This document shows positions 29,966 to 39,875 of a stretch of 64,000 nucleotides of DNA, piece after piece; position 1 is the stretch's first letter, and each line of letters starts with the position of its first letter. The DNA comes from Rhodopirellula sp. Lineage in GTDB: Bacteria > Planctomycetota > Planctomycetia > Pirellulales > Pirellulaceae. The stretch covers positions 31,830 through 95,829 of the forward strand of contig NZVD01000090.1 in the NCBI GenBank assembly GCA_002701385.1, given 5' to 3'. A program made the translations under genes and the position numbers. The notes under the pieces are model-generated. The model ran no database searches. It saw only the letters and a program-made list of their open reading frames with translations, and was not told where the DNA came from.

Positions 29966-32334
29966 ATAACTGGCGGACGATCATCGCGACGATATTTCTA
30001 TCAGGTTGCTACCTCCTTTCTGCAAAAGCCTCAAACAATATTGTTCTTCCAACTGACGAGCTAAAGCTACTTCCGGGATTTCAGGCCGAGATTGTTGCGG
30101 CCTTTCCAAAAGAGCAGGCATCCATTATCAGTTTGGCGACAGACGGTCAGGGACACATTCTGGCCAGTAGCCAAAACGACAAACTTTTTCGAATCGTCCC
30201 CGGAAAGCTAGGACAACAACACCCTGCAACCAGCATTCACAATTTGAATGTGGAATTTGGAGGCGGACATGGGCTGCTCGTTGCTTTTAACAGTCTGTAT
30301 CTGGTAAAGGCAGATGGGACGGGTGACAGTGGCGTTTACCGATTGAAGGATACAGATGGGAAAGGGAATTATTCAAACCCTGAATTAATCCTTCCTATCC
30401 CTGGCCGCGGTGAACATGGTGGACACGGTTTGGTGGTAGGACCACATGGCAAGTGGATCTATCTCATCGCAGGCAATGCAACCGGTACACCAGCCAATCT
30501 CACTGCCGACCATACCACCAAACCAAAAGCGACCCCAAACTATCAGGTCCCTAAACGACAAGGCTGGGTGATTCGTTTCTCTCCGGATGGAAGTCAACGC
30601 GAGATGTTTTGCGACGGTCTCAGAAATGCTTACGACATCGCCTTCAATCGGCAGGGGGATCTATTCACATTCGACTCCGACAATGAAGGCTTTATGGGTC
30701 TACCGTGGTATCGCCCTGCCAATGTCTATCATTTGATCAGCGGAGCAGATTACGGTTGGCGTCAAAGCCCTCAAAATCTGATGCCCTACTATCCGGATAC
30801 ACTGCCCCCGGTCATAGAGATTGGGCCAGGTTCTCCAACCGGCGTCGTATTCGGAGACAAAACACATTTCCCTGATAAATACCAACAGGCGTTCTATGTT
30901 TGTGATTGGAGTTACGGACGAATTTATGCCGTTCATCTTAAGTCTAACGGCGCGGGGTACAAAGCCTCTTGGGAGTTCTTTGCCAGCGGGACACCACTTG
31001 CCGTGACCGACATCGTCGTGGGACATGATGGTGCCCTTTATTTCTCTACGGGTGGTCGCGGTAACCCATCAAAAATCTACCGTATCTTCCACGCTCATCA
31101 GAATGACATCGGCAATAAGATCGACTTATCGAATGCCACCAAAGATCTGCAGAAACTCAGTTCCTTGAACACATCGGGGACTCCTGTCAGTTACGAATCT
31201 CTGGCTGCCTCGCTGAAGTCCGAGGATCGCACCATCCGATACGCTGCCCGGATGGTATTAGAACACCAGCCCTTTGAGGATTGGATTGAACATACACTTA
31301 CCGAGCCTCATGCGACGGCATTACTTGAAGGACTAACGGCAGCCACTCGTCAGGCCACTCCAGCATTCAGGCAGCGTCTGACAGACAAGCTAACATCACT
31401 CCAATGGAAGTCTCTCACTACAGAGCAAAAGCTCAACACGCTTCGTCTCTTTGCTATTGTTTTGGCACGAATGGGAATGCCTAAAGGGTCTGAACATTCG
31501 CAAACATTGAATTATTTGAATCCCCTGTTTCCGTCCCCTGACAGTAACATCAATAAAGAGCTCGCTAAACTGCTTAGTCACTTTCAACCTGAGCAGTTCA
31601 CGGACCGCATTCTACAGTCGATATCTGAATCAGAATCACTGATGACTCAGCTGCACTTCCTCTCCATTTTGATGGACGAAGGTATACACAACTTTACTCC
31701 GGAGCAAGCGGAACAACTAACGAGTGCGATCAATCCTTACGAATTGCGAGCCGTCGCTCATCGGAAGTACCGTGAACAAAGTGAACAACTACAGCAATTA
31801 ATAAGAACCCTGAGATTACCGGAAGGCGATGGGGAAATGCCATCACGCCCGGTCGTGCAGAATTGGAAACTCACAGACTTGTTGCCACTCGCTTCCAAAT
31901 CCTCACTCGACTCGGGCAGTGCCGTGCAAGGGAAAGTGGCGTTTCGAGCGGTCCGTTGTGACAACTGTCATCGACTAGGTAATGCCGGAGGGGTGCTGGG
32001 GCCCAGCTTAAATGGACTGTCCGGACGATATACCCCGCAAGCCATCCTGGAACATGTCGTCCATCCCAGTCGCGTGATCTCTGATCAGTATCAGTCCGCC
32101 AACTTTATCCTCAAAGACGGCCGTCAGTTAAACGGACAAATCGTCAATTTATCCAGTGGAAGCTATCAAGTACGGACTGATCCATTTCGCCCCTTTGCCC
32201 GTACCACCATCCGAACCCAAGATGTGGAAGAAGTACTACCCTCGAAAGTGTCTCTTATGCCGTCCGGCTTACTTGATTCACTGTCCAAAGAAGAAATTCG
32301 CGATTTACTCGTCTACCTGTTAGACCCTGAGTAA
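29962..32334 (+). CDS. PVC-type heme-binding protein: sorbosone/glucose dehydrogenase-like propeller + C-terminal cytochrome c
   Basis: 790 aa; LPGFQAEIVAAFPKEQASIISLATDGQGHILAS, FCDGLRNAYDIAFNRQGDLFTFDSDNE, VRCDNCHRLGNAGGVLGPSLNGL; ATGA overlap with the previous gene. Confidence 0.9.
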   Translation: MNNWRTIIATIFLSGCYLLSAKASNNIVLPTDELKLLPGFQAEIVAAFPKEQASIISLATDGQGHILASSQNDKLFRIVPGKLGQQHPATSIHNLNVEFGGGHGLLVAFNSLYLVKADGTGDSGVYRLKDTDGKGNYSNPELILPIPGRGEHGGHGLVVGPHGKWIYLIAGNATGTPANLTADHTTKPKATPNYQVPKRQGWVIRFSPDGSQREMFCDGLRNAYDIAFNRQGDLFTFDSDNEGFMGLPWYRPANVYHLISGADYGWRQSPQNLMPYYPDTLPPVIEIGPGSPTGVVFGDKTHFPDKYQQAFYVCDWSYGRIYAVHLKSNGAGYKASWEFFASGTPLAVTDIVVGHDGALYFSTGGRGNPSKIYRIFHAHQNDIGNKIDLSNATKDLQKLSSLNTSGTPVSYESLAASLKSEDRTIRYAARMVLEHQPFEDWIEHTLTEPHATALLEGLTAATRQATPAFRQRLTDKLTSLQWKSLTTEQKLNTLRLFAIVLARMGMPKGSEHSQTLNYLNPLFPSPDSNINKELAKLLSHFQPEQFTDRILQSISESESLMTQLHFLSILMDEGIHNFTPEQAEQLTSAINPYELRAVAHRKYREQSEQLQQLIRTLRLPEGDGEMPSRPVVQNWKLTDLLPLASKSSLDSGSAVQGKVAFRAVRCDNCHRLGNAGGVLGPSLNGLSGRYTPQAILEHVVHPSRVISDQYQSANFILKDGRQLNGQIVNLSSGSYQVRTDPFRPFARTTIRTQDVEEVLPSKVSLMPSGLLDSLSKEEIRDLLVYLLDPE

Positions 32335-32347
32335 GAACGTCCTATTA

Positions 32348-35300
32348 TTAGGGGTAAATCTGAACCTCATTCAGGCCACCGCCTAGCCCCCAGTACGAGT
32401 CGACATAGATTCTCACTTTACGAGCCTGAGTCGATTCGAATTCAGTGATTTGCCAACCGTCACCGAACGGTACCGCCACGCCGGGCTCGAGCATGCCGGC
32501 GAATGTCGCACTGTACTTACCGAAGTGCTGCGGATATTTAAACGCTGCCTGAAAGGGCCGATCAAACACCTTTCCAAATTGACGATTTTTCGTCGCCAAC
32601 ACCTGATCGTTTTCATCCCTCAGTTCAATTCGATACTTCATCGTAGCGAAGTCATTCAGCCCCGCGTTGGCCGTATTTAGTACTCTGACTTCGGATACAG
32701 CTTGATCTACCTTCCATTCATATTCAATCCAACCGGTCTGCTGATAAGGAAGCAGCCAATAGGTCGGGGCAACATAAAATGGAAAGGTGGCCATTTCATC
32801 ACTTATCAAAGGATGTTTGTCAGGGCCATATCCACCTAACGACGCCGTCTCTATAGGACGCTGAAGATAGTTCAGTTTTCCATCCGCTGGAAACTCTGAA
32901 GTTTTATTATCAATCGTTAAGTAAGGTGAGAAGCGAATACTGCGACTCCCAGATGCCGTGACGCGTGCTTCCCGTGCCAGATTCTTCTCCAGAGATTCAT
33001 CTCGTTCAGCAAGTTGTTGCTGTAGGATCGGAGCCAGGCCAGCCTGAAGCTGCTGTTGGCTAACCTGTGAGTTATGTTCAATCGTTGCAACCGTTGGATC
33101 TGACTGGAATCGCAATCGGTTGTCGGCAATTTGAACGCCATTACCCAACGGATAAGTCTTCCCAAACATGGTCAACTCTGTGGCTCCATCGACCGAGGCG
33201 CGAACTTGTGAGATTTGCCCAACACTGTTCATGATGAGTGCCAGGTCCAATGGTCCTGAGTTCTTAAAAATCTCCTGCCCATCCAGAGCAAGATAAGCTG
33301 CCTTCCGCATATATATCTGCTCGATATTCTCGTCATCGGTAATGCGGAACCAGGCCAGTTCAGCAGCGACCGTACCCCATTGAAATGTAATGGGTTGAGC
33401 CGCATCAACCACGAGCCAATCCGCTTCAAATTCTCCTCTGGGTATCTTGATCACACTGGCATCACCTATCCGTTTTACTTCGGCATGAATCACCTCCCCA
33501 TCTTTCTTAAGAGGATTGAGCAATGTGACAAAGGTTTGCTGTTTGGTTTGAGTCAGCTTTCCCAGTGGCTCAATCGTAAGCTCCCCGATTTGTAACACCG
33601 AATCTTCATGAATGTGATTAGGCGGATGCGAATATTCCGCGGCAAGCAAGCCACCGCGAATCTCCTGCACATCCTGCCCTGGTGGAACTGAGAAGTGGAC
33701 ATATTCTGTTTCCATCCAATCCGTTGTCTTTGTCAGTGAACGAGTATCTCGAAGGCTTAAAGAATCTGGGACGTTATAGACTTCATTACATTGCGCCACA
33801 ACACGTCCTTCGGCATCGAGTAGCGTGAGCGGAATTTTCCAGGCAAGATTTTCATAGACGGCCAGGTCACTCTTTTGATATCGAACTTTCATGCGATAGC
33901 GATGCCCTGCCTTAAGCGTTTGACGTACCTTAAACTGATTCAGACTCTCCCCCTGCTTACGCACTAAAGCTGACTTACCTTGCAAGTAATAGGCAACGTC
34001 CGGCAAGCCTGCTTCCGATTCAGAGGGATAGACGAGCTTCCCTGTCCCTGACCAGTGTTTGGGGGAGATGACCGCTGCTGTTTCATTCGTCGTTTCATAT
34101 TGTCCCGCCATAGCCCGCATGGTCAGTAGATTGTGATCGTAGGTATACGCAACTTTGGGTTGCCCGGGAGCACTTTCCAATTCAACCTCCACTTCATCAG
34201 GCACGAGGAATTGAAACGCTAAATCTGCATTGGGTCGTTTAAGCCTGACCATTTTATCGGTGATCGTTTCATAGGTGGCTGTATTCCCGTCCTCATCTCC
34301 GTGCACTGAATTCCACGTTTGCCATTGCCAGCCATGAAACCTCGCATCTTCATGGGCCACATGGTCAACAAAAATGAAATAATCTCTTCCCGGCTCATCC
34401 TTCACATACATGATGTCACGATCTTTTCGGGTGTAGTGTTCAGGAAGTTCATCGTGTCCGGAAGGTTTGTAATATTGAATATTACTTTTGGCGGCTGCCG
34501 TATGGATGATCGCGAGTTTTTCGCCATCCCAACTACTAGTGACTTTCATGGAAGGAGCAAGAGATTCCCGTTCGGTCAGCACACCTGATTCCGCGGCCTG
34601 ATAGCCATGCCATTTATAGTGCCATGACATCCCCGATGACGTGCCCAGTATTTCTCCGAGAGACGAAAGGAAGATGTCTCCGTTGACATACATGTAGGTA
34701 TGTCCCATGCCATAACCACTACGAATCATACTCATCCGGTCGGTCGTCTTAAAGAGCTCAAGCGGCTTGCGAACTTCCGGTTGATACACTTCCGGGCGTG
34801 TCCATAATAAAGTGATGATTTCGGCATGACCGGATTGATGTGCGTCATGCGAAGAAAACTCAAACTGTTTCTTCTCGTTAACTTTGACCATCGACTGATT
34901 GATGAAATAGGATGCAGCAGACTTCGGATTTCGATAGGCGAAGTCGTACCACCACGGACTTCCCGAGGCTGATCCGGGGAGCTCGATTGGTTTGCCTGAA
35001 ATGACGCCGGCAATCCCCTGGTACCCAGGATCAATAGGACTCTGGAACATCCCAACCGGAGGTACGGTTGATTCATGCATGATCGGATAATAAGTTGCCT
35101 GCTCAATTCCCGGATGTCGTCGCAGGTCGATGCCTCGAACATTATTCAAACAGACCGCAGCAGTGTACAGATTTTGCATGGAGACACTCCAGTAACCTGG
35201 CATACCAGCCTCCAATCCCTGCCCTGCCCATCCAATATCGTGAGTCAGCAGCCAATGATAGGTCTGTAGATAACTTGTCAGCCAACGTTTAGCATCTGGG

Positions 35301-36025
35301 TACTCATCTCCCAAAACCAAGCACCCGATCAGGGCTCCGGCAAAAACATTATTCCCCTGGTTCTTACTACGTAAGTGATGAAGCCCCATTGCCGGAGTAT
35401 GTAACACGAGTCGAAAGTATGGTTCCACAACTTTCTCGGCAATAATGTCGCGTGCCTGACGACGTTGCTGTTCTGAGAGAGCGTCCCAGATGAAATCCAC
35501 TGTGAAAGCGGAATTACGAGCATACATTCCAGCATGTATTTGCGGCATTGCTGCACCACTCCAGGTAAACCATCCCCAACGATTGGCACGTGCTGCTGTG
35601 GTAAACACATCCCAGGCAACCTCCGCATACTTCTTTTCACCGGTCAGCAGATAGACAAAAGCAGCCGATGTCATACGAGTTTGCATTTGTTCGGCAAGCC
35701 GCTTTGCCATTTCTCTGGTGGCAGCATCTTTGGTCACCGCATCAAACTCAATGGTGAGATCCAGAATGGATTCCAGTCGCTGATCCATCAACGGCTTATC
35801 GTTCGGCCAATGGTTCACCAATTCATCAGCACGCTTGCGAATACCACTCAGCATCGAAGACCAGGGTTCGACTTTTACTTTTTCACGTATCTCATCGACT
35901 TCAGCCGACTGGAGAAGCAGACCGATCCCTGGCGATGGCAACTCCTGCGCAGTAGTGATCAGCGGTAAGCACCAAGCCCATATTGCAAAAAACGTAGAGG
36001 CTGTAAAAAAACGAAAGCGACTCAT
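32348..36025 (-). CDS. heparinase II/III- or alginate-lyase-like exported protein, 1225 aa
   Basis: Signal-like N-terminus; alpha/alpha-toroid-like N-terminal half (FVYLLTGEKKYAEVAWDVFTTAARANRWGWFTWSGAAMPQIHAGMYARNSAFTVDFIWDAL, SKNQGNNVFAGALIGCLVLGDE); Ig-like/heparinase-like C-terminal half. Confidence 0.7.
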   Translation of the reverse strand: MSRFRFFTASTFFAIWAWCLPLITTAQELPSPGIGLLLQSAEVDEIREKVKVEPWSSMLSGIRKRADELVNHWPNDKPLMDQRLESILDLTIEFDAVTKDAATREMAKRLAEQMQTRMTSAAFVYLLTGEKKYAEVAWDVFTTAARANRWGWFTWSGAAMPQIHAGMYARNSAFTVDFIWDALSEQQRRQARDIIAEKVVEPYFRLVLHTPAMGLHHLRSKNQGNNVFAGALIGCLVLGDEYPDAKRWLTSYLQTYHWLLTHDIGWAGQGLEAGMPGYWSVSMQNLYTAAVCLNNVRGIDLRRHPGIEQATYYPIMHESTVPPVGMFQSPIDPGYQGIAGVISGKPIELPGSASGSPWWYDFAYRNPKSAASYFINQSMVKVNEKKQFEFSSHDAHQSGHAEIITLLWTRPEVYQPEVRKPLELFKTTDRMSMIRSGYGMGHTYMYVNGDIFLSSLGEILGTSSGMSWHYKWHGYQAAESGVLTERESLAPSMKVTSSWDGEKLAIIHTAAAKSNIQYYKPSGHDELPEHYTRKDRDIMYVKDEPGRDYFIFVDHVAHEDARFHGWQWQTWNSVHGDEDGNTATYETITDKMVRLKRPNADLAFQFLVPDEVEVELESAPGQPKVAYTYDHNLLTMRAMAGQYETTNETAAVISPKHWSGTGKLVYPSESEAGLPDVAYYLQGKSALVRKQGESLNQFKVRQTLKAGHRYRMKVRYQKSDLAVYENLAWKIPLTLLDAEGRVVAQCNEVYNVPDSLSLRDTRSLTKTTDWMETEYVHFSVPPGQDVQEIRGGLLAAEYSHPPNHIHEDSVLQIGELTIEPLGKLTQTKQQTFVTLLNPLKKDGEVIHAEVKRIGDASVIKIPRGEFEADWLVVDAAQPITFQWGTVAAELAWFRITDDENIEQIYMRKAAYLALDGQEIFKNSGPLDLALIMNSVGQISQVRASVDGATELTMFGKTYPLGNGVQIADNRLRFQSDPTVATIEHNSQVSQQQLQAGLAPILQQQLAERDESLEKNLAREARVTASGSRSIRFSPYLTIDNKTSEFPADGKLNYLQRPIETASLGGYGPDKHPLISDEMATFPFYVAPTYWLLPYQQTGWIEYEWKVDQAVSEVRVLNTANAGLNDFATMKYRIELRDENDQVLATKNRQFGKVFDRPFQAAFKYPQHFGKYSATFAGMLEPGVAVPFGDGWQITEFESTQARKVRIYVDSYWGLGGGLNEVQIYP

Positions 36026-36216
36026 TTCAAATCCGTGAGGCTGGAGGGATACTACGCTCGATTATATCATCCCGCCTTCTCGGATTTCCGGTATCGTGTG
36101 GACCAGAAAGATGAATACTACAATCCACTCAAAACACCTTCCATTGCTTGTTGTAGCCAACTCGAACAATCTGTTTATAATGAGTGCCGGAATGCCATCC
36201 CCTTTCTATTTCAACC

Positions 36217-37785
36217 ATGAGACGACCAATGCTACGAGCAACCCTTGCCTCCCTGCTTATTCTGATAACAGCTCTGACTACTCAGGCTGACGACCGGCCG
36301 AATATCGTGCTCATTATGGCCGATGACTTAGGCTTCTCTGATATCGGCTGTTATGGTTCGGAAATTCCGACACCCAATCTGGACTCGCTAGCCGAAAACG
36401 GATTGCGTTTCACTCAGTTCTATAACACGTCTAAATGTCATAGTTCACGCGTCTCTTTGCTGACCGGACTATATTGTGATCAAGCTGGCAGTGAATCCCT
36501 AAGCCGCGGCTCCACCATCGCTGAAGTACTTAAAGAAGCCGGGTATTTCACAGCGATGTCAGGTAAATGGCACTTAAGCAAGCAACCGACAGATTTTGGA
36601 TTTGACCGTTACTGGGGACACCTATCTGGCGCCACTAACTTTTTCATTGGAGATGATACGTTTCGCTATAACGGTGAACATTATGATGTACCCAAAACGC
36701 TTAATGGGCGTCCCTTCTATACCACGCATGCGATTGCGGATTTCGCCATCGAATTCATCGACGAAGGTATTGCCGCCAACAAGCCGTTTCTGATGTACAT
36801 CCCGTTCAATGCGCCCCATTACCCATTGCAAGCCCCGGAAGCCGACGTCAAACGTCACCTGGGAAACTACGACGGTGGTTGGGACGCTCTGAGAAAAACT
36901 CGATTTGCTAAACAATTGGAATTAGGTTTATTCCCTGAAGATACTCAATTGAGCAAACGCTCAGACCATGTACCTGCCTGGAAATCTCTTTCTGAAGAAG
37001 ATCGCACCTGGGAAGCAAAGCGAATGGCAGTCTTTGCCGCCATGGTCGATTTGCTGGATCAGAATATTGGACGCGTCGTCAAGCATCTGGAAGAAAAGAA
37101 TGAGTTAGATAATACATTGATCCTGTTTTGTAGCGATAACGGAGCTTGTCCGTTTGAGCGAACACAGGGCCGATTTAAGGCCCCTTGGGATCCTGAATCC
37201 TATTGGCTTTATGATGCCAGTTGGGCCAATGCGGGAAATACACCATTTCGTCTCTATAAACAAAATCAGCATGAAGGTGGAATCTGTTCTCCCATGATTG
37301 CCCACTGGCCTAACGGCTTGAAAGCAAAGCCTGGGACGATTACCACTCAGACAGCTCATTTGGTGGATTTCATGGCGACGTTTCTCGATGTAGCTGACGC
37401 TCGGTATCCACAACAAATTGGGGAACGCAAGATAGACCCACTCGTAGGTAAATCACTCGTCCCCATCTTTGAAGGGCAACAACGCGATGCTCACGCAACG
37501 CTGTATTTCCATTTCGGAACAGACCGAGCACTGCGTCAGGGGCCGTGGAAAATTGTCTCTGCCAAACTGGGACGTTGGGAACTCTACAACCTGGAAAAGG
37601 ATCGCACGGAAATGAATGATCTGGCCAAGCAATTTCCTGCTCGAGTGAAAGCGATGGAAGAGGTTTGGTTCGATATCGCCAAAAATCAGGAACGCCTCAA
37701 AGGCAAGCATTTATTGCCTGTGAAAAACACGATCACTAAATTGAACTTCCGCAAAGACACTTCAAGTGGTCGCGTAGAAAACTGA
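36217..37785 (+). CDS. sulfatase (arylsulfatase-like, atypical CHSSR motif)
   Basis: RPNIVLIMADDLGFSDIGCYGSEIPTPNLDSLAENGLRFTQFYNTSKCHSSRVSLLTG; SGKWHLSKQPTDFGFDRYWG; FCSDNGACP. Confidence 0.9.
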   Translation: MRRPMLRATLASLLILITALTTQADDRPNIVLIMADDLGFSDIGCYGSEIPTPNLDSLAENGLRFTQFYNTSKCHSSRVSLLTGLYCDQAGSESLSRGSTIAEVLKEAGYFTAMSGKWHLSKQPTDFGFDRYWGHLSGATNFFIGDDTFRYNGEHYDVPKTLNGRPFYTTHAIADFAIEFIDEGIAANKPFLMYIPFNAPHYPLQAPEADVKRHLGNYDGGWDALRKTRFAKQLELGLFPEDTQLSKRSDHVPAWKSLSEEDRTWEAKRMAVFAAMVDLLDQNIGRVVKHLEEKNELDNTLILFCSDNGACPFERTQGRFKAPWDPESYWLYDASWANAGNTPFRLYKQNQHEGGICSPMIAHWPNGLKAKPGTITTQTAHLVDFMATFLDVADARYPQQIGERKIDPLVGKSLVPIFEGQQRDAHATLYFHFGTDRALRQGPWKIVSAKLGRWELYNLEKDRTEMNDLAKQFPARVKAMEEVWFDIAKNQERLKGKHLLPVKNTITKLNFRKDTSSGRVEN

Positions 37786-38067
37786 TCACTCGGGCAACGC
37801 TTCCGAATCGTGATCGGGTAGGTATACGTAATAGTGATAGTCGGCATGAAGCTGCCAGCCACGCGATTCATAGAGCGTCTTGGCTGGTAGATTGTTTACA
37901 CCTGTGCACAGTAACAGGCGAGTCGCAGAGGTCGATTCTGCAAAATCCTCTGCCGCCTGTAACAACTGAGTTGCCACACCCAGCCCATAAAATTGGTGGT
38001 ATTGGCTTAACAACTAAGCCTATGCCTCCAGATCATCGAGATTTGCCTTCGTGATATCAGCGACTGA
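37786..38067 (-). pseudogene. GNAT-family N-acetyltransferase remnant
   Basis: One frame reads SVADITKANLDDLEA*A*LLSQYHQFYGLGVATQLLQAAEDFAESTSATRLLLCTGVNNLPAKTLYESRGWQLHADYHYYVYLPDHD: GNAT N- and C-terminal signatures joined with the middle missing and two in-frame TAG stops (38014-38016, 38020-38022). Confidence 0.7.
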
Positions 38068-38068
38068 T

Positions 38069-39709
38069 TTATTTTCCGGGGTTCAGGACTGGTAAATACT
38101 CAGCGCCAAGATCTTTAGGAAGCGGAGTCACCTGGTTATCCTCGGCCCAACGATCCCACTTTGCTTCCAAGGACTTTGCTAATTTGGGATGACGCTTCAC
38201 CAGATTGCGGGACTCAATTCGATCCTTCGAAATATCATATAGTTCCCATGGCTCACCACGAGTGGCGACCAGCTTCCAATTCCCTTCTCGGACTGCTCGG
38301 CTTCCCTGGTGTTCAAAGAACAATGTCCGAGTATCACCTGTATCATTTGCACGCCAGCTTGATAATAAGCTAACTCCCGGAAGTGGTAATGTGGACTCTC
38401 CTTCCCATTGCTGAGGATATTCACTTCCTGCGGCTTCCAGTAAGGTCGGAACGAGATCAATAATATGAGCCGGCGTATTATTGATTGTCCCTCGAGCCAA
38501 ATTCCCCTGTGGCCAATGGATGATTGCCGGCATCGAGATTCCACCCTCGTGACTGTAATGTTTGTAAAGTCGAAACGGAGTATTGGAAGCATTCGACCAA
38601 CCTGACCCGATGCTGTGATAACTATCTGCATTACCCATGGTTTCCAGCTGCTCTCCCCAATGCAGTTTGTTGTTACGACCGGACCAGATATCAAATCCAA
38701 AGGGATCCCATTCGTAGCATGCGCCATTATCAGAAATGAAAATAATCAAAGTGTTCGCAAATTCATCATGGCTTTTGAGGTCGGTGATAACACGACCAAT
38801 GTTGCGATCCATCTGGTCCACCATCGCTGCATAGATCGCCATCCGACGAGCCAAATCTCCGCGACGATCGGTCGGAAGCGAGTCCCAGGCGGGATTTCGA
38901 AGAGCTTGGGTTTCTCCCCAATCCCAATACAGAGACCGTTTGGACAATGCCGAGTCTTTAGAGACCACACCAAGTGCCTTCATGCGTTTCAAACGTTCTT
39001 CACGAATAGTATCCCAGCCAACATCGTATCTTGTTGCATACTTGGCGATGTCTTCCGGCCAGGCATGCAGTGGGAAATGCGGTGCATTAAACGCCAGGTA
39101 TAGAAACCATGGCTTCTCCTTTGTTTCCCGTCCCATCTCCAGGAATTCTAATGCATGGTCAACGGTCGCATCCGTGGCGTGGAATGTTCCGGGTTTGTAC
39201 TCGATGGGTTGTTCATCCGTCGGAAAGCGATCCAATTGGGTTGGGTCGAAATAATGTCGACCACTCTTCACCGTGCCATAGGATTGTTCAAATCCATGTT
39301 CTGTTGGATTTGGTGTTCCCAAGTGCCACTTACCAGCAAGGAATGTTCGATACCCAGCGGCTTGCAGGAGTTGCCCAGAAGTCACCGCATCCTCGGCTAA
39401 CGATCCCCGATATCCCGGATGCCCGATGTCCTTGATCATATGTCCAAGCCCGACTCGGTGAGGATACTGCCCGGTAAGAATACTCGCACGTGACGGGCAG
39501 CACCGCCCCATGTTATACATTTGCGTCATTCGCACACCGTCGGTAGCGAGAGCATCAAGGTGCGGAGTATTGATTTCACCGCCGTAACAGCCGAGGTCAC
39601 TGTAGCCGAGATCGTCCGCGACAATTACGAGTACATTCGGTTGTTGCTGAGCTGATAATTCGAGGGTGACAAAAAGTAGTAGCAGCGTGGAGAGAATACG
39701 AGAAGGCAT
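38069..39709 (-). CDS. sulfatase (arylsulfatase)
   Basis: 546 aa; QPNVLVIVADDLGYSDLGCYGGEINTPHLDALATDGVRMTQMYNMGRCCPSRASILTGQYPHRVG; FISDNGACYEW. Confidence 0.94.
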   Translation of the reverse strand: MPSRILSTLLLLFVTLELSAQQQPNVLVIVADDLGYSDLGCYGGEINTPHLDALATDGVRMTQMYNMGRCCPSRASILTGQYPHRVGLGHMIKDIGHPGYRGSLAEDAVTSGQLLQAAGYRTFLAGKWHLGTPNPTEHGFEQSYGTVKSGRHYFDPTQLDRFPTDEQPIEYKPGTFHATDATVDHALEFLEMGRETKEKPWFLYLAFNAPHFPLHAWPEDIAKYATRYDVGWDTIREERLKRMKALGVVSKDSALSKRSLYWDWGETQALRNPAWDSLPTDRRGDLARRMAIYAAMVDQMDRNIGRVITDLKSHDEFANTLIIFISDNGACYEWDPFGFDIWSGRNNKLHWGEQLETMGNADSYHSIGSGWSNASNTPFRLYKHYSHEGGISMPAIIHWPQGNLARGTINNTPAHIIDLVPTLLEAAGSEYPQQWEGESTLPLPGVSLLSSWRANDTGDTRTLFFEHQGSRAVREGNWKLVATRGEPWELYDISKDRIESRNLVKRHPKLAKSLEAKWDRWAEDNQVTPLPKDLGAEYLPVLNPGK

Positions 39710-39875
39710 ATCTGCGGAGACCTACTTTGGAAAATGGACAATCTCAGGTTTTGTAAGCAAGTTTGAGTCACTACCGTCTCGTTGGAAACTTAGAATGGTG
39801 TTAACTCAACCGGAGTTTAATTATTGTCGAGATTCGACTTCATATCTACAGAAGCAAATCAGAAGCCCCATTTAG

